A DNA stretch of 64,000 nt from Takakia lepidozioides. Taxonomy: Eukaryota; Streptophyta; Takakiopsida; Takakiales; Takakiaceae. Below are positions 10,440-22,272 of the stretch, piece by piece. The first letter of the stretch is position 1. Each line of letters begins with the position of its first letter. Under the pieces are notes generated by a model that saw only the letters and a list, made by a program, of their open reading frames with translations, ran no database searches and was not told where the DNA came from. The DNA lies in NCBI GenBank assembly GCA_030704615.1, contig CM060731.1, positions 32,612,001-32,676,000 on the forward strand, in the 5' to 3' direction. The translations under genes and the position numbers were made by a program.

Positions 10440-11870
10440 GGTCCAAGACTTCGGGATTGACAACACAATGTTAAGACTGCACTCTCTATATGGCTCTACT
10501 TGGCTAATGTCAGCAAATGTGCAGTGGTAGCATTCAACGACAGAGGAGAGGGAGGAAGTGATCTTAAGTTGCAGTGGGGTAGCCAAGAGATCCCGGTCCT
10601 CCCTTCCTACACTTACCTGGGCGTTGAGTTCTCCTCCAATTGTAATTGGGATGCACATATCCGGAAAGTTGTTCAAACTGGCAAGGGCAAAGCTCTGGGG
10701 CTCACTAAATTTTTCCACTGCAGAGGGGTCAACTCTGAGGTTAAGAAAACCATGCTTTGTCGCGTTATTAGACCTGCCTTGGAGTACGGATCTGCTATAT
10801 GGGTTGATAACTCCAACCAGGCTAAGTCTCTAGAATCCATTCAAGTGGGGGTGCTTAAGGAGTGTATGTCAGCATGCTCCAAAACAGCCAATGTGGCTGT
10901 TCGGGGTGAGTTTGGCATTCCGTCCTTAAGCTCCCGACGAGATGAATTCAAGGTCAGATGGTGGGGTCAGCTGCAACATATGCCCAACACCAGATATCCT
11001 AAATTAATCGACTCTATATCTTGGAAACAGGACCGCCCTGTCAAACAGGCTAAGTCCTGGCAGAAGAGAGTAGAAGAGATCCTCAAGGACCTGGACCTGG
11101 ATCCGCAAGTCTTGACCCTGCTGGATAAATCTGACTTAGAGGCTGTAGTGTCCTCAGCCATGTCTGTTGCCATGAGATTGTCTGATGAAAATGAAGTTAG
11201 GCAGAAAACTTCCCTGAACTTGTTTCCAGTTTGTGACATGGGGGAGGACATCTTGGATGACCTCAAGGGTCTACCCACTCTCGGCACTAGACTGAAATTT
11301 AAACTCAGGGCAGGAAGCCTACCTTTGAACAGCAAACAGAAGCAGAGAGGAAAGGGAGAGTGCAATTGCCCGTTGTGTGGGCAATCTGAAGACAGTATTC
11401 ATTTTCTGATACACTGACCGGGGTTCTCTCACCAAAGAGACGCTCTCTTCAAATCTATTAAGGGAATTGTGCCTGTACCCCTGTTTACCAACTTTGAAAG
11501 TCTCGAGGTTGAGCCAAAAGCCCAGGCCCTCCTGAGGCCTAGTTTTTGGGCAAATCACACACAGCAGATTGATGCTTGTGTGAAGGGATTTCTAGAGGAT
11601 ATCTGGAAAACCCGGATTGATTCTTTATATGGAGGTAAGTCTTACTACCAACGTCAGCCCCTGACAGAGGTAGGTTCTGTCCCTTTTGTTCCCGCTCAAA
11701 CTGGGCGCGGGGTCAATGGCTACAAGGCTACGCTCAAACTGGGCGCGGGGTCAATGGCCACAAGGCTACGCTCAAACTGGGCGCGGGGTCAATGGCTACA
11801 AGGCTACGGCAAACAACGTCTTATGAGTACAATCTACTTGACATTTTATCTTGGACTCTGCCTCAATTGT
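10440..11870 (+). mobile_element. LINE-A: 5'-truncated non-LTR retrotransposon
   Basis: The frame starting at 10500 matches the C-terminal half of a LINE ORF2: SYTYLGVEFSSN (end of the RT thumb region), RPALEYGSAIW, and a terminal zinc knuckle CNCPLCGQSEDSIHFLIH. The RT catalytic YxDD box would lie upstream and is missing, so this is a 5'-truncated dead copy. An in-frame TGA at 11415-11417 sits where the last Cys of the knuckle is expected; the same frame stays open after it to about 11924. The 3' end carries a 38-bp tandem array. A second, more diverged piece is at 12213. Confidence 0.8.
11695..11808 (+). repeat. Three 38-bp tandem repeats at the LINE-A 3' end
   Basis: Units 11695-11732, 11733-11770 and 11771-11808, each CTCAAACTGGGCGCGGGGTC followed by AATGGCTACAAGGCTACG, differ by one or two bases. 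A single unit is found at the LINE-A tail at 6266, so the expansion is local. Confidence 0.85.
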
Positions 11871-12212
11871 TTGGGTTATCTTTTATTTTATTACGGAGTT
11901 TGCACTCTGCATGCTCATAGATGACCTCACAAATGTGAGTTCAAAGTTTACTAGCCTCACTTACATATATTTGTCTTAGGTCATAGGCCTGTTTATCTTT
12001 CCTTTCCTGTTTGTTTCTGATTTTCTCTTCTGAAAATCCCTCTAAAGGACCAGTTCTTCTCAGTACTTTTTGTTTTTGCTACCTGTAAGTATGGGGATCT
12101 CATGTGTAGAAGGATATTGTCTTGGGTTGCAGGTCCCTATGCAAATGAGATCTCTAAATCGAGTAAATTGCTCTGATAATGTAAAGTCATTTGATTGTCT
12201 TGTCAACCCTCA

Positions 12213-12375
12213 ATAGTGCCCACTCTTGGGAATGACAATTCCAATCATGCTAAATCCCTAGAGTCCGTTGAGGTCGCAGCACGCAACGAAAGTATATCGG
12301 TTTGTTCTAGAACAGCTAATGTGGCTGTTTGGGGGAGTTTGGGATACCTCCTGCAAACTCCAATTTCACCTACTG
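12213..12375 (+). mobile_element. LINE-A fragment, degenerate
   Basis: Translated in pieces it reads DNSNHAKSLES.. and SRTANVAVWG, matching DNSNQAKSLES.. and SKTANVAVRG of LINE-A at about 10,808-10,905. Both ends are lost. Confidence 0.65.
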
Positions 12376-13660
12376 ACCTTGTCCAGGCAGCAATCACAGC
12401 CGCTTGAGCAGCCAAATGTGCAGGTGCAGGAGGTGGGGCACCAGTACCTGAACCCATCTCAATTTGAGCAGATTTCTTGCCACCACTGCCGAATTGCATT
12501 CACTCGACACAACACTTCTGACCGCACTCCTTACTTCCCTACTCTCTCATTCTCTCGTAGGAAACATGATTTGCATGCAGGACCCACAAATGTAGCTTGG
12601 CTATGAACTTGCAGCCTTCTCACATACTGAAGCCTACAACTCAAGACAACAGGATCATAGTTGGTAAGTGTTATGAATGCGAAACTGAGGGAGACATGCA
12701 AGATGAAAGATATGATGCGCAATGGCCCCCTGCCACAATCGCAACGACAACATGCACACACTCTGCACGCCAGTAAAGCTCCCAAACAATGTGCAAACTC
12801 AAGTGTTCAAGTAGCAAGGAGCTCCGAGCTCCGTGAGAGAGAAGCTAAAAGCACATGAGACTTGCTCTCGTGCCGCAATCCTGACCCTCCTATCTTGGAT
12901 GCCAAAATTCATAACCATAATGGAAAAATCTGGAAGATTGCTCATTCAAGACATGTTGGTCAGGTGGGTCTGGGACCAGAAAGTTGGGCCCAATTGATCA
13001 AAATATGCAAAGACCGCAAGCAAAAATCCAAAAAGAAATGCTTCAAACAGGCCGTATGGACGCTTAGGGGTTAAGCCTTAAATGAGAGGAGGTTGAGCAC
13101 AAAGGCATATTCCAAGTATTCCAAAAGATTTTGGAAATATGCTCTGTAAATCCAAAATGTGCGGTAAGAAATATGAAACTATCTGAAAACTGTGCTCACG
13201 CAAAAAAAAATCATGAAACTAATCGTCCAAAGCTTAACTCGCGTGAGCACAAAGACCCACAAATATATATGCTAGAACTCAAAGATCAGCGCACGTTGTG
13301 GCATTTGGTAACATTGTGTGTAGATCATCTCCAAGAACCACACAGAAATCAGCTTTCGCTGGCTAAACGCAAATGGTTTCAAGCTCCTTATATATGTTTA
13401 AGATTCTATTTAGACACCATGGAGACCCTATTACCGTAGAAAGACCCTATATCCGTCTATTATATGCATTTCTGTTGACCCCTATAACCGTGGATCCCGC
13501 TCATGGGGCAATGTTTGTGCTCTGGCCATTTGTGCTCACGCGGTACCAACCCCCAATGACGAGCACCCTTTTGGTGGGCACACTTAAAAAGAGGGCATAC
13601 CCTCATGGATGAGGGTATAACTTTTGACCCCCAATCATCTATAGGGATGAATTATACGCA
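12376..13660. other. Unassigned DNA left of the MULE
   Basis: No coding similarity. Near 13,540-13,612 a block (ACCCCCAATGACGAGC..TTTTGGTGGGC..GGCATACCCTCATGG) recurs inverted on the other side of the MULE near 27,855-27,925, so the target may itself be part of an older repeat. Confidence 0.4.
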
Positions 13661-13669
13661 TATATATAC

Positions 13670-14074
13670 GCCTCTCATTTTAAGATAATAGGGTCTTCAA
13701 TGGGCACGGGCGATGTGGCCGGTGGGCCCCGCACACGGACGCCCGGCTCCCCAGCACCCCGCCCGCCCCGCCCCGTCCGCCGCTGCGCGCGGTCGCCCAA
13801 CCACGGGCGCGGCTGCAGCAACCGCGCCCGCGCCCCCGTCCGCCGCGTGGCCAGTCCCCCGCCCATGAGTCCGCTGCCCTCCAGTTTGCCAGTCGGCTGC
13901 CCAGCAGTCTGCCCGCCAGTCCGGTGCTGGCCAGTCCGCTGCCCAGCAGTCTGCCAGTCCGCCAGTCTGCCCGCCAGTCCGCTGGCCAGTCCCCTGCCAT
14001 CCAGTCCGCTGACGGCGCAGGATCGCCACCGTCCATTCCCATAACCCATCCGAGCCCTCCATTTTTAGGGCTGC
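13670..14074 (+). repeat. MULE left terminal inverted repeat (about 405 bp)
   Basis: Reads outside-in: GCCTCTCATTTTAAGATAAT, a very GC-rich core (13,720-13,870), a run of AGTCTGCC/AGTCCGCTG motifs (13,880-14,020), and the inner edge CCATTTTTAGGGCTGC. It matches the right TIR nearly base for base outside small indels in the motif-rich part. Confidence 0.95.
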
Positions 14075-14859
14075 GAAAATGGCAATGATCTTCCCACCAA
14101 ATCCCGGCCGCTCTCTTTTGACGGCTGTTTGTTGTCCGATGTTGCGGTAGGCGTTTCCATGCACGCGACTGTTCCTCTTTTGCGCTCATGATGATGATGA
14201 AGCGCGTGCTTGAACATGGTAAGACTGTCTGGGCACTACAGCCACCATCGTGCATATGCTTCCACTATTTTTGCCTTCTTGTTGTGCTTTCGGGAACCTT
14301 CGTTTTATGGTTTGGTTCTATGTCATAAATATGGAAAATGCGGACATCTGTCGTCGATAACGTCCTCTGCTTGTGATCCGTCATGATACGTTTAGCCCCT
14401 TCATACTGCATCCCTCATGAGAGCCTTCACAAGTTTAGTTCGTTAAAGGAACCCATGGGTAACATGGGCGCGAAAATGGTGGAAGCGTATGCACATGAGG
14501 GCGTGTATTGCAGATTTCGTATCGCACGATGGGACTGTTTATGTGACCAAGTATAGCGGCTTGCATCCGTCGTGCATAAGTTGTGGAAAAGGGTGGAGAA
14601 TCTGAAGAAACCCAGCTTTGTGATGGATCCACATGGTATTATATAAGGGATGGCAGCACAAAAAAATAATTTTCGAGTCGTCAAGGAACACCATCCAGTC
14701 GTAAGGTCCTCAAACATCCACACGCACCTGCTGAATGCAGATGTCTGAGCCACGACGGGAGTAGGTGCAGAATCGGTACATTGTCGCATTTGCCAGGAGA
14801 CAGACCAGGCTGAGACAATTGCATCTGCAAATGCGCGTGGATGTTTGAGGTTCGTTGTG

Positions 14860-17020
14860 TCGCGAGTCTGTTCATAGTGGGTCTGCTGGCCCGTCAGTGC
14901 TCCGGATATTCCCCTTATCGCGTGCATAACAGTCAGTTTGGAGGCGGTCTGCTGGAAGTCCGTCTGTTGGGATATCAGTCTGTCACACTTGTGAATTTGT
15001 CAATCTGTTGTGTCGGAAGTCTGTTGCACTAAGTCTGTTTGACTTCTTATTTTCCCTCCCGTCAGTCTTTTGGCTTGTTCTCCCGCCAGTCTGCCGAAAC
15101 GTCCGTCTGCTAGACAGTTCTCCTCTATGGATATCAGTCTGTTGGACTGTGCATGCATCAGTCTGTTGTGCCACGAGTCTGTTCGCAATGGGTGTGTTCG
15201 ACTTTCCTATTCTCCCCTTACTTTCTTTTGTCTTCATTCCGCTGGCAGGGAAGTGCCTCCAATATGAAGCCGCTTCGCCTCAGCAAAGCAAATAGTCCGC
15301 TGGACTGGCGGTCCGCTGGACTCTCGGCCCGATGAGAAATGAGTCTGTTGCACTTGCGAGGACCGTGGATGAATTAAGTACGATGCGTTCGTTCGGTGGA
15401 CGTACTCAATGCGATGACGGTGGATAGTTGGCGCCTGTGAAATCGCGGCACGTTGGCAGTGCCATGCCCGCTTTCCCCCTTCTACTTCTACTTTCTTCTC
15501 ATGTTCCATGTGCGATCGACTCCATTCTCTTCGCGTATGTTTCTTCGCACTGTTTTGCACTGTTTTGTTTTCCTCTTTGCGTTTCCATCACCGTAACGAA
15601 AGACGACCGTTCTTCCCCAGGTGTGGAGAGTCGCGGTGAGCCGCGAAGCGTCGCAAACACGCTCGCCTTCGTAACAACTCAAAGTTCATCGGCTCGGTGA
15701 GGTTCTCACTTGCTGTGGTGTTTTCATTCCATTCTGTGTCATCTTCTTGCTTAGGGTGAGTCTTTTCATAGGACTTCTATCTGTCGCTCATTGTCCTTGC
15801 ACCTTCGTTTCATTCTGCAGCGATGGAGGATGCTTGTGAAAAGGGTGGAGCGGACTGGGTGGATTTTGTGCACCAAACCAGACTGAAGAAGGAGCGAAGG
15901 TACTAGTACTCACCAGACGAGTTTGATCATAAAATAGTGGAAGCATTTGTAGACCTCCGCGCCCGGAAGCCCAAAAACTCGAATTGGCAGAAGGACAAGC
16001 TCTTCTGTCTCTTCTGTGAAGAGGTTATCAAGGACAAAATCCAACTAAATCGGCATTGTGTTGACACGGGTTGCAAGGAGACTGTTGCAATGATTCCACG
16101 GGATTTCAAGCCTTGGCCGATACTGAAAGAAATGTCGATTGTCAAAGATGCCACAATGCGCTTGCGCGGATCAGTGCTTGACCCCTGCACTTTGGAATTA
16201 GACGAAGTGCGCGCACGGTATGGCATCCATTGTGGTGGCCCGTCATGGAGGATTTGCAAGTGCAGGGAACGCCGGACGCTCCCAGAAAACGTAAACTGAG
16301 TGATGGGGCCCAAAAGAAGGAGAGGCAAAAAAAGGAGAAGGCTGCAAGGTCTGCTGGCGAGGCAAAGGCAAAATCCACGCAACAGACTGAACACCGTCCT
16401 GGGCGGCAGACCCACACCATCAAAACTGATACTGAAAATGAATCTGCTTTGGGCCTGGAAAGGGTGACAAGTCCAGTGGACATTGACTTGCCTGACCAGA
16501 CTCGGCAGTAGACTCACACAAATATCGCGACCCATGCCATCGGTTTAGGGTCAAAACCAAAAACTCAATAGAGCACTGAAGGGCCAGTTTGCCCTGGCAC
16601 ATTGCGCCTCGTTGACTTTGGGCTTTTCCCACCTGAGTGCCCACCAATTGGGGATCCAGACTTCTTCCGTTATTTCTACAGAGTTGCCCAGTCAGGTCTG
16701 CTACGTACATTCATCCGACAGGCGGAACAGAACTGGTTGAACAGCTTTGAAGATGAAGATGACGATGATGAAGTAGAGGAGGTAATGGTCAGTCTGACCG
16801 TCCAGTCTGTTCTCTGTGTTATTTGAGTCCATCATCGGGGGGTCACGTTGCCTATTCAGTCTGGTCAGTCCGCTGGCTCACTCCGCTCGTCAGTTAGTCT
16901 GTTTTATATCGCTACATTACTTACTGAGTCCGTTTGTCAGTCCACTGGTATAGTCTACTAGTTGCCTCCACCCTACGTACGCACGTTACAGTCTGCTGGT
17001 CTGTGAGTCTAGTCCGCTGC
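14860..17020 (+). repeat. Motif clusters AGTCYGYTG, left part of the MULE
   Basis: Non-coding clusters at 14,860-15,350 and 16,785-17,020 consist of irregularly spaced AGTCTGTTG/AGTCTGCTG/AGTCCGCTGG motifs (for example GTCCGCTGGACTGGCGGTCC at 15,297). Spacing is mostly 10-40 bp with no fixed period, so this is neither a simple microsatellite nor a minisatellite. Confidence 0.85.
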
Positions 17021-17278
17021 ATGAGGTGAATATAGAATCCACGTCCATGTTCCTGATGTCCAAGTTCTCTGCCGTGTACCAGGATGAACGTGTTTATATT
17101 CGTAGGGCCATTCAGGCTTGGCGGATACCTAGCAATGATGCTCCTTTACAAGCGACTGCAGTGCGTGTGGAAGTGGACCGCGTGCGAGAGTACATATTAT
17201 TGAAGTATCATGGGTCATCTGCTGCTATAGCGGCATTACATATTCAAGACGCGTCGGGGAGGAATGCATTTGGGACAG

Positions 17279-19640
17279 GCGAGTCTGCCATCCAGCAGTC
17301 TCCCATTCAACAGGCCGTCATCCAGCAGACTCCCGTTCAGCAGCCTGTTATCCAGCAGACTCCAACGGAGCAGACTCCCAACGAGCAGTCTGTCATCCTG
17401 CAGACTCCTCTCCAGGAGCCCATCATGCAGCCCATGCCAATGGGAAGTCCTGTCATCCAACAGACTGCGGACCAGCAGACTGACCAGCAGACTGCCTTTC
17501 TCTCACATAGCACGGCGCTTTTTGCAGTTTGGCGATCGCCATCACCGGTAATTCGACCCGGAGCTGAAGACCTCACACTTCCCCGGCTTAGGGTGGGAGA
17601 AATTAATCCCCATTTGGATTGGCATAATGAGCTCCACCGGATTGTTGCGGACCGCCGGTGGTCATTTGTACCCTTTCATTATTCCATGGAGTTTTCTATT
17701 GAGGAAGCCAACCATGTTCTAGAAGCCGCCTCTGCTGTTGCCATTGAAGCCACAAGCGACCAAAATGCGCCGCCTCTACTTGTGCAGCTGATTCTCATGG
17801 ATGACCCACGGCCTGAAGACCTCAGACATATGCCTATGGCACATCCAACCTTTGGGGTGTGAAGAAAGCACTTGTTCGGATTGACTGAGGAGGACTTTGA
17901 GCGCATGGCAGCTTTCTTCCTACAACACAGATAGATGCAATTTGGCAATTTCCGCTCATACAACAAGTTGATGAAGGATCTGCATAGTTTGAGGATGGAC
18001 TTACTCCATGGAACAAACCATTCACAGAAGTTTGTGGTGGATGATGCATTGCACTAGTTTGCATTGGTGATGGAGCGAGCAGTATTCGACATTATTTTGC
18101 AGAATCCCAATGTCTTCAAAGTCTTGTGGTGTGGGATCCCAACTGAAGACCGCATCGGCGCCATTGCTCATCTCGATGGAGCATGCCTGTGCCGGCAAAT
18201 CAAGGACATTGGCCTCGTCGGAAATCTCTTGGAAGGTAAAATGTTATGGGCAACTTTCGTGTTTCAGCTCAATTTCTTTTGCCAACTTTTTTACAAGTTC
18301 ACATTTGCATAAACATGTGTTACAGGGCGAGTTGATCTGGGAGACAAGCAAGTGCAGGCTGCTTTCGACTCTTTTGCCAGAGGTGCAAGGGACATTGTCC
18401 TGGCTTTACAAGGAGTTCGGGAGACTGTCCAGCAGACTGGCCACAAGAATGTCGAACAACATATTCCCCACGACACATGTGGGCAGACTGCCCAAGTCAT
18501 GGAGACCGAGCATGTGCACCAGACCGTCCCGGGTAATAGGCCGGATCACTCCCAGCAGACTGCCCCGTACACACATACTCAGTATGTGCAAACAATACTG
18601 AGCGGGCAGCGAACTTTGCAGACTTTGCAGCAGACTGGAGAACAGACCGACGAATCCAGCCAGCAGATTGCCTCTCAGCAGACTGTGCAGCACACTGGTG
18701 AACCCACTCAGCAGATGGCCGAGCAGACTATCTAGGAGACTAACAGCCAGTCTGTTCCCTGGATTGTGCAACAGACTCGGATGCACTGGCCTCACCGGGA
18801 CCCTGTGGACGAATTTCTGCTGAGTTCCCAACAACATGTTTTTGGATCTGCCTGTATGAGTGTTTTGACCGAGTCCACTTTTCCCCAGGCACATTCACTG
18901 ACGACGTCATCAGGTCACCGGTAAAGCATTCTTATCCAGCTCCCCGTGGTCTGTCTTCTATGACCTTCCAGCTTAGTCCCATTTTCGTGCGCTCAGTGAC
19001 GAAAGCGAAAGCCATAGATGAGTCTTACGTGATGACCGAACTCAATCTGGGAACACAAAACCATATCATAGATCGTATAGAAGAGTCTGAGGAAGTAATT
19101 GCTGGTGGGTCTTCCATACATATGTTGATGTTTCCCAAGTCCATGGAGATCCGAACACCCAGCCGGTTGTCCACCAGACTGACCAGCATACTGAACAGTG
19201 GACACATGGAATGACTGCCGAGCAACCTGTGGCGGGGCAGCATACTGTCTTCATTGATGAGCAGACTGAACCGCAGACTAACCAACAGACTGCACAGGTC
19301 ACAGATGGAAGGATTGACCAGGATGGCTTGGAGCGGCAGACTGCACAGCTCAGCTCTGACTGCACAATTCAGACTGCACGGCCTGACCAGCACACTGCAC
19401 ACTTCACAGAGGGAAGGACTGACGACCAACCTGCCACCGAGCACATTGCCCACATTGAAGAAGAGACTGAACCGCAGAGTTGCCAGCAGACTGCACAGTT
19501 CACAGACGAAAGGACTGACGAAGAACCGGCGGCCGAACAACCTGCCCACATTGAGCAACAGACTGAACATGCTGGCAGGCACACTGACAAGGAACCACAT
19601 GCAGCGCAGACACCGTCTGGTATAGCGCTGGATTACATGG
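17279..19640 (+). repeat. Motif clusters inside coding sequence (QQT repeats)
   Basis: At 17,279-17,495, 18,420-18,780 and 19,150-19,640 the motif is on the opposite strand, CAGCAGACT, and in frame so that it encodes Gln-Gln-Thr. The 19.2-19.6 kb part also has a longer unit (about 110-120 bp) repeated two to three times, with QQTAQ..TDERTDEE..AEQPAHIE as its protein form. Confidence 0.85.
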
Positions 19641-20204
19641 AGTCTGCTCCCTTACCCCTTGGGCAGGTTGTGTCATTTCCTCTTTCAGGACTATTATTTA
19701 TATTTTAGCACATTGTGAAATTGGGCTAATTCGTCATTTTGCTCGGTATCCTCACAGGATGTTTGTCCCTCCATCGGCAGACTATCTACTTCTGAGGACA
19801 TGACATCTTCTGCCCATGATGCAAACGTGGGATCGACAACCAAGAAAGGTGTGGGGTGAGCACGCCTACTGATGCGCGGGTCAGTTCTACGCATGCAACC
19901 CACGAAGCTGCAAAGACAGGTCCATCAAGTATAAACAAACCTGCTGACCAGCCTCTGTTGCGAAGTAGGGCGGCAGCGCTGCGTTTGTCTGCTCTATCCA
20001 GCCCGCCTACAGCTGTCCCTGCTTCCTAGGGGAGAGGCAAAGCCAAGAAGCGGACTGTCGTGGACCATGCTGAGGAGGTCGAAGAGGGTCCGAGTACCAA
20101 GAGACCGGCGAAGAAAAAGTCTGGCGTCTTTATGAACAAGAACCGCAAGCTGGCCTTGGACATGGACAAAGATGTGGGTCGTTTCCTGGAGCAGCACATG
20201 TGAG

Positions 20205-22065
20205 TACTGTGCTCAGTCTCCTCGTCTGTCTTTGTCGTTAAGTGCTTTGCGCTCTGTTGTGGTCAGTCTGCACGTTGGTCAGTTTGCTGCTGGTTTCATC
20301 ATTGTCTGTTGTGGTTAGTCTTGTCAGTCTGATGAATTGTTCAGCCTGTAGAGTGTTTGGTACCGTGTTGACGTCAGTCTGTTCAGTACATGAGGCTTCC
20401 CGAAGGATGGTCTGCTCTGTGCAGGATGGGTGCTCGGTTTGGCAAAGCACATGCTCTGCACGTGAAGGCGGGTAATTCCATGCTGATGTTTTTTGAAGGG
20501 GACCCACGGTTTGAATGCGGACTGTCACGGGATGACATAAAGGCGCTCCAGAAGGTTGAGTCGGAGTGCACAGATAGACTCCTAGAGCTGTGGTGTCGAT
20601 TCTATGAGAAGTTGGTTGAGGCTGCGTTCACCAACACTATTGCTGTTCTTCCAACGTCGACGTGGACGGTGTTGAAGTCATTGGGGGTGAGGCAACATGA
20701 AAGCCTTCTGGAGATCTTGAAAGGTTGCCTCAGCACTGAACGACTGGGTAATGACTTGAAAGAGTGCGATTTCATTTTGGTGCCGATTGGGGACGAGTAA
20801 GAACTCTTCTGAGTCTGCTGAGACTGTCTCCTGAGTCATAGTCTGGTTTCGCAGTGTCGTCTTGACTCTGAGCGATTAAGTTGACCTCTGTATTTGTGCA
20901 GTGGACTGGGTTTGAAGATTGAGTCTGCTGAGTGCTGAGTCTGCTGAGTGGTCGGTCTACTAAGTATCAGTCTGCTGAGTCTGCCCATCATGATTGTGCA
21001 ATGACGTCATGTTGTTTGATACCATTGCAGGGGGCACTGGAGTGTTTGTATCATCGACCTCCGCAAGGGCTATTACACTCACCTGAACTCTATGAGGGAC
21101 TCGCATAAATGTCCCTTTGTTCTAGGGTGGATTTGGAAGCTTCATGCTGAGTGCTTAGGGTACTCGATGGACTCACCAGAGTGGCATGAGATTGTCCAAG
21201 CATTTCAGTTCCACGCGCCTGATGTGCCCCAACAACCATTCAGCTGGGAGTGTGGCTTTTACGTCATGTCATTCATTCAAGTGTTTTATGAGTGGGTAAA
21301 AGTCAGAGCAAATGTCTCCAAGAGTGCAAAGCCAGAGAGAGGAACACCTTTCACGAAGGACTAGTTTACTTTCAAGTTTGCACTTGGGCAGCGAATGCAG
21401 TGTGCCCAGTATATCGTGCGGGGGTTGGACAATGTAGAGAAACTGCTCTCATGAGTATGATGTACTTGTCCTGTGAAGTCTATGTACCGAAATAAAAATT
21501 GCGAGTCTTTCCGCTTACTATTCCAGTGGTGATGAGCACTTTTGTGTACTGTGGGTGCTGGCATGTTTTGTAATGTTGTCACTAAACTCAATGGACACAA
21601 TGGTGTCAATTTTTCCATGCACTATGCACCCGAGTCTGCTGAGCTTGAATGTGCGAGCAATTGCTGCCGAGGCTAGGACTGGTGGGTCTGGTACCTAGTC
21701 TGGTAGGCACCATGTCCATGAGTCCGCTGGGACGCTGGATTGGCATGAGTCGTTAGGGAGGTAGTCCACTGGAGCCTGTCCATTTTGAGTCTGCTGTTGT
21801 GGATGAGTCTGCTTGAGACTTAGTCTGTCCAGCAGTCTGTTCGAAGAGTTGCAGGGATGAGGTGGAAGTGTGGTGAGCAGACTTTTGGAGTGGGCAGCAG
21901 ACTGACCAGCAGACTGGCTTACTGGCGCTCGCAGTCTGTTGACTGTGACTCTGTTGGGAGACTGCGTGAGTCCGTTGGGAGACTATGCTTGGGAGACTAC
22001 GTGGGAGTCAGTTGGGAGACTGGAAGAGTCCGTTGGGAGACTGTGCATTAGTCCATTGCGGACTT
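20205..22065 (+). repeat. Motif clusters in introns and 3' of the Ulp1 gene
   Basis: Clusters at 20,205-20,390 (GTCAGTCTG), 20,800-20,990 (GAGTCTGCTGAG, nearly tandem) and 21,640-22,065 (AGTCTGCTG, AGTCCGTTGGGAGACT). They avoid the peptidase exons but fill the introns and the intergenic DNA between the two convergent genes. Confidence 0.82.
20395..21364 (+). other. Ulp1 peptidase domain exons of the KI-MULE
   Basis: Exon 20395-20796 ends CDFILVPIGDE with donor GTAAG; exon 21031-21364 follows acceptor TTGCAG and begins with the catalytic GHWSV. The two read through in phase over a 234-bp intron that is filled with GAGTCTGCTG repeats. This part has no stop codons, unlike the 5' half of the gene. 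The protein ends shortly after the Cys box with a basic tail. Confidence 0.82.
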
Positions 22066-22092
22066 GTATTTCAGAAAGGGACAATGCTACCA

Positions 22093-22272
22093 GAGGAATT
22101 GCAGACTTATATTGTCTTCTTCGTGACACCTACACGACATGAAACCTTGTCTCTTTTCGAGGAATTACAGACTTATATTGTCTTCTCGACGTGAAACCTT
22201 GTCTCTTTTCGAGGCATTGCAGACTTATATTGTCTTCTTCGTGACATCTACACAACCTGAAACCTTGCGAAT
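22093..22272 (+). repeat. Three tandem ~50-65-bp repeats between the convergent MULE genes
   Basis: Each unit contains GCAGACTTATATTGTCTTCT, then a GTGACACCTACACGACATG spacer and GAAACCTTGTCTCTTTTCGA. The middle unit lacks about 13 bp. They end at the 3' end of the transposase frame and may hold its polyadenylation region. Confidence 0.75.

Larger units (their letters stand above)
15823..21364 (+). pseudogene. KI-MULE Ulp1-like cysteine protease gene, decayed
   Basis: Multi-exon gene with these parts: 15823-16300, start MEDACEKGG and a BED/C2H2-like finger (CLFCEEV..HCVDTGC); about 16230-16510, a basic stretch PRKRKLSDGAQKKERQKK in a shifted frame; 17026-17862, a conserved region plus a QQT-rich linker; 18352-18735 and 19211-19708, further Q/T-rich linkers; 20030-20199, a basic exon; 20395-20796 and 21031-21364, the Ulp1 peptidase domain. 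The peptidase shows GHWSV (His), VPQQ (oxyanion Gln) and WECGFYVM (Cys); the last two exons join in phase across a GT-AG intron. The position of the usual catalytic Asp reads HLNS, i.e. Asn. In-frame stops at 15904, 17860, 17932, 18055 and 18733 and the frame shift near 16,240 mark it as decayed unless introns remove them. Ulp1-family enzymes cleave SUMO-like modifiers; the role in KI-MULEs is unknown. Confidence 0.8.

Noticed and set aside
10500-11417. A host reverse-transcriptase-like gene
   Set aside because: It is a 5'-truncated LINE with a nonsense codon and related fragments nearby.
13697-14255. Several long overlapping open frames, Ala/Arg/Gly- and Pro-rich, on both strands
   Set aside because: They are by-products of the GC-rich TIR; the same frames recur in the other TIR (26,480-26,850) and match no family.
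14860-22065. CRISPR-like array from the repeated AGTCTGCTG words
   Set aside because: Repeats are 9-10 bp, diverged, irregularly spaced and lie in a eukaryotic transposon; no cas genes.
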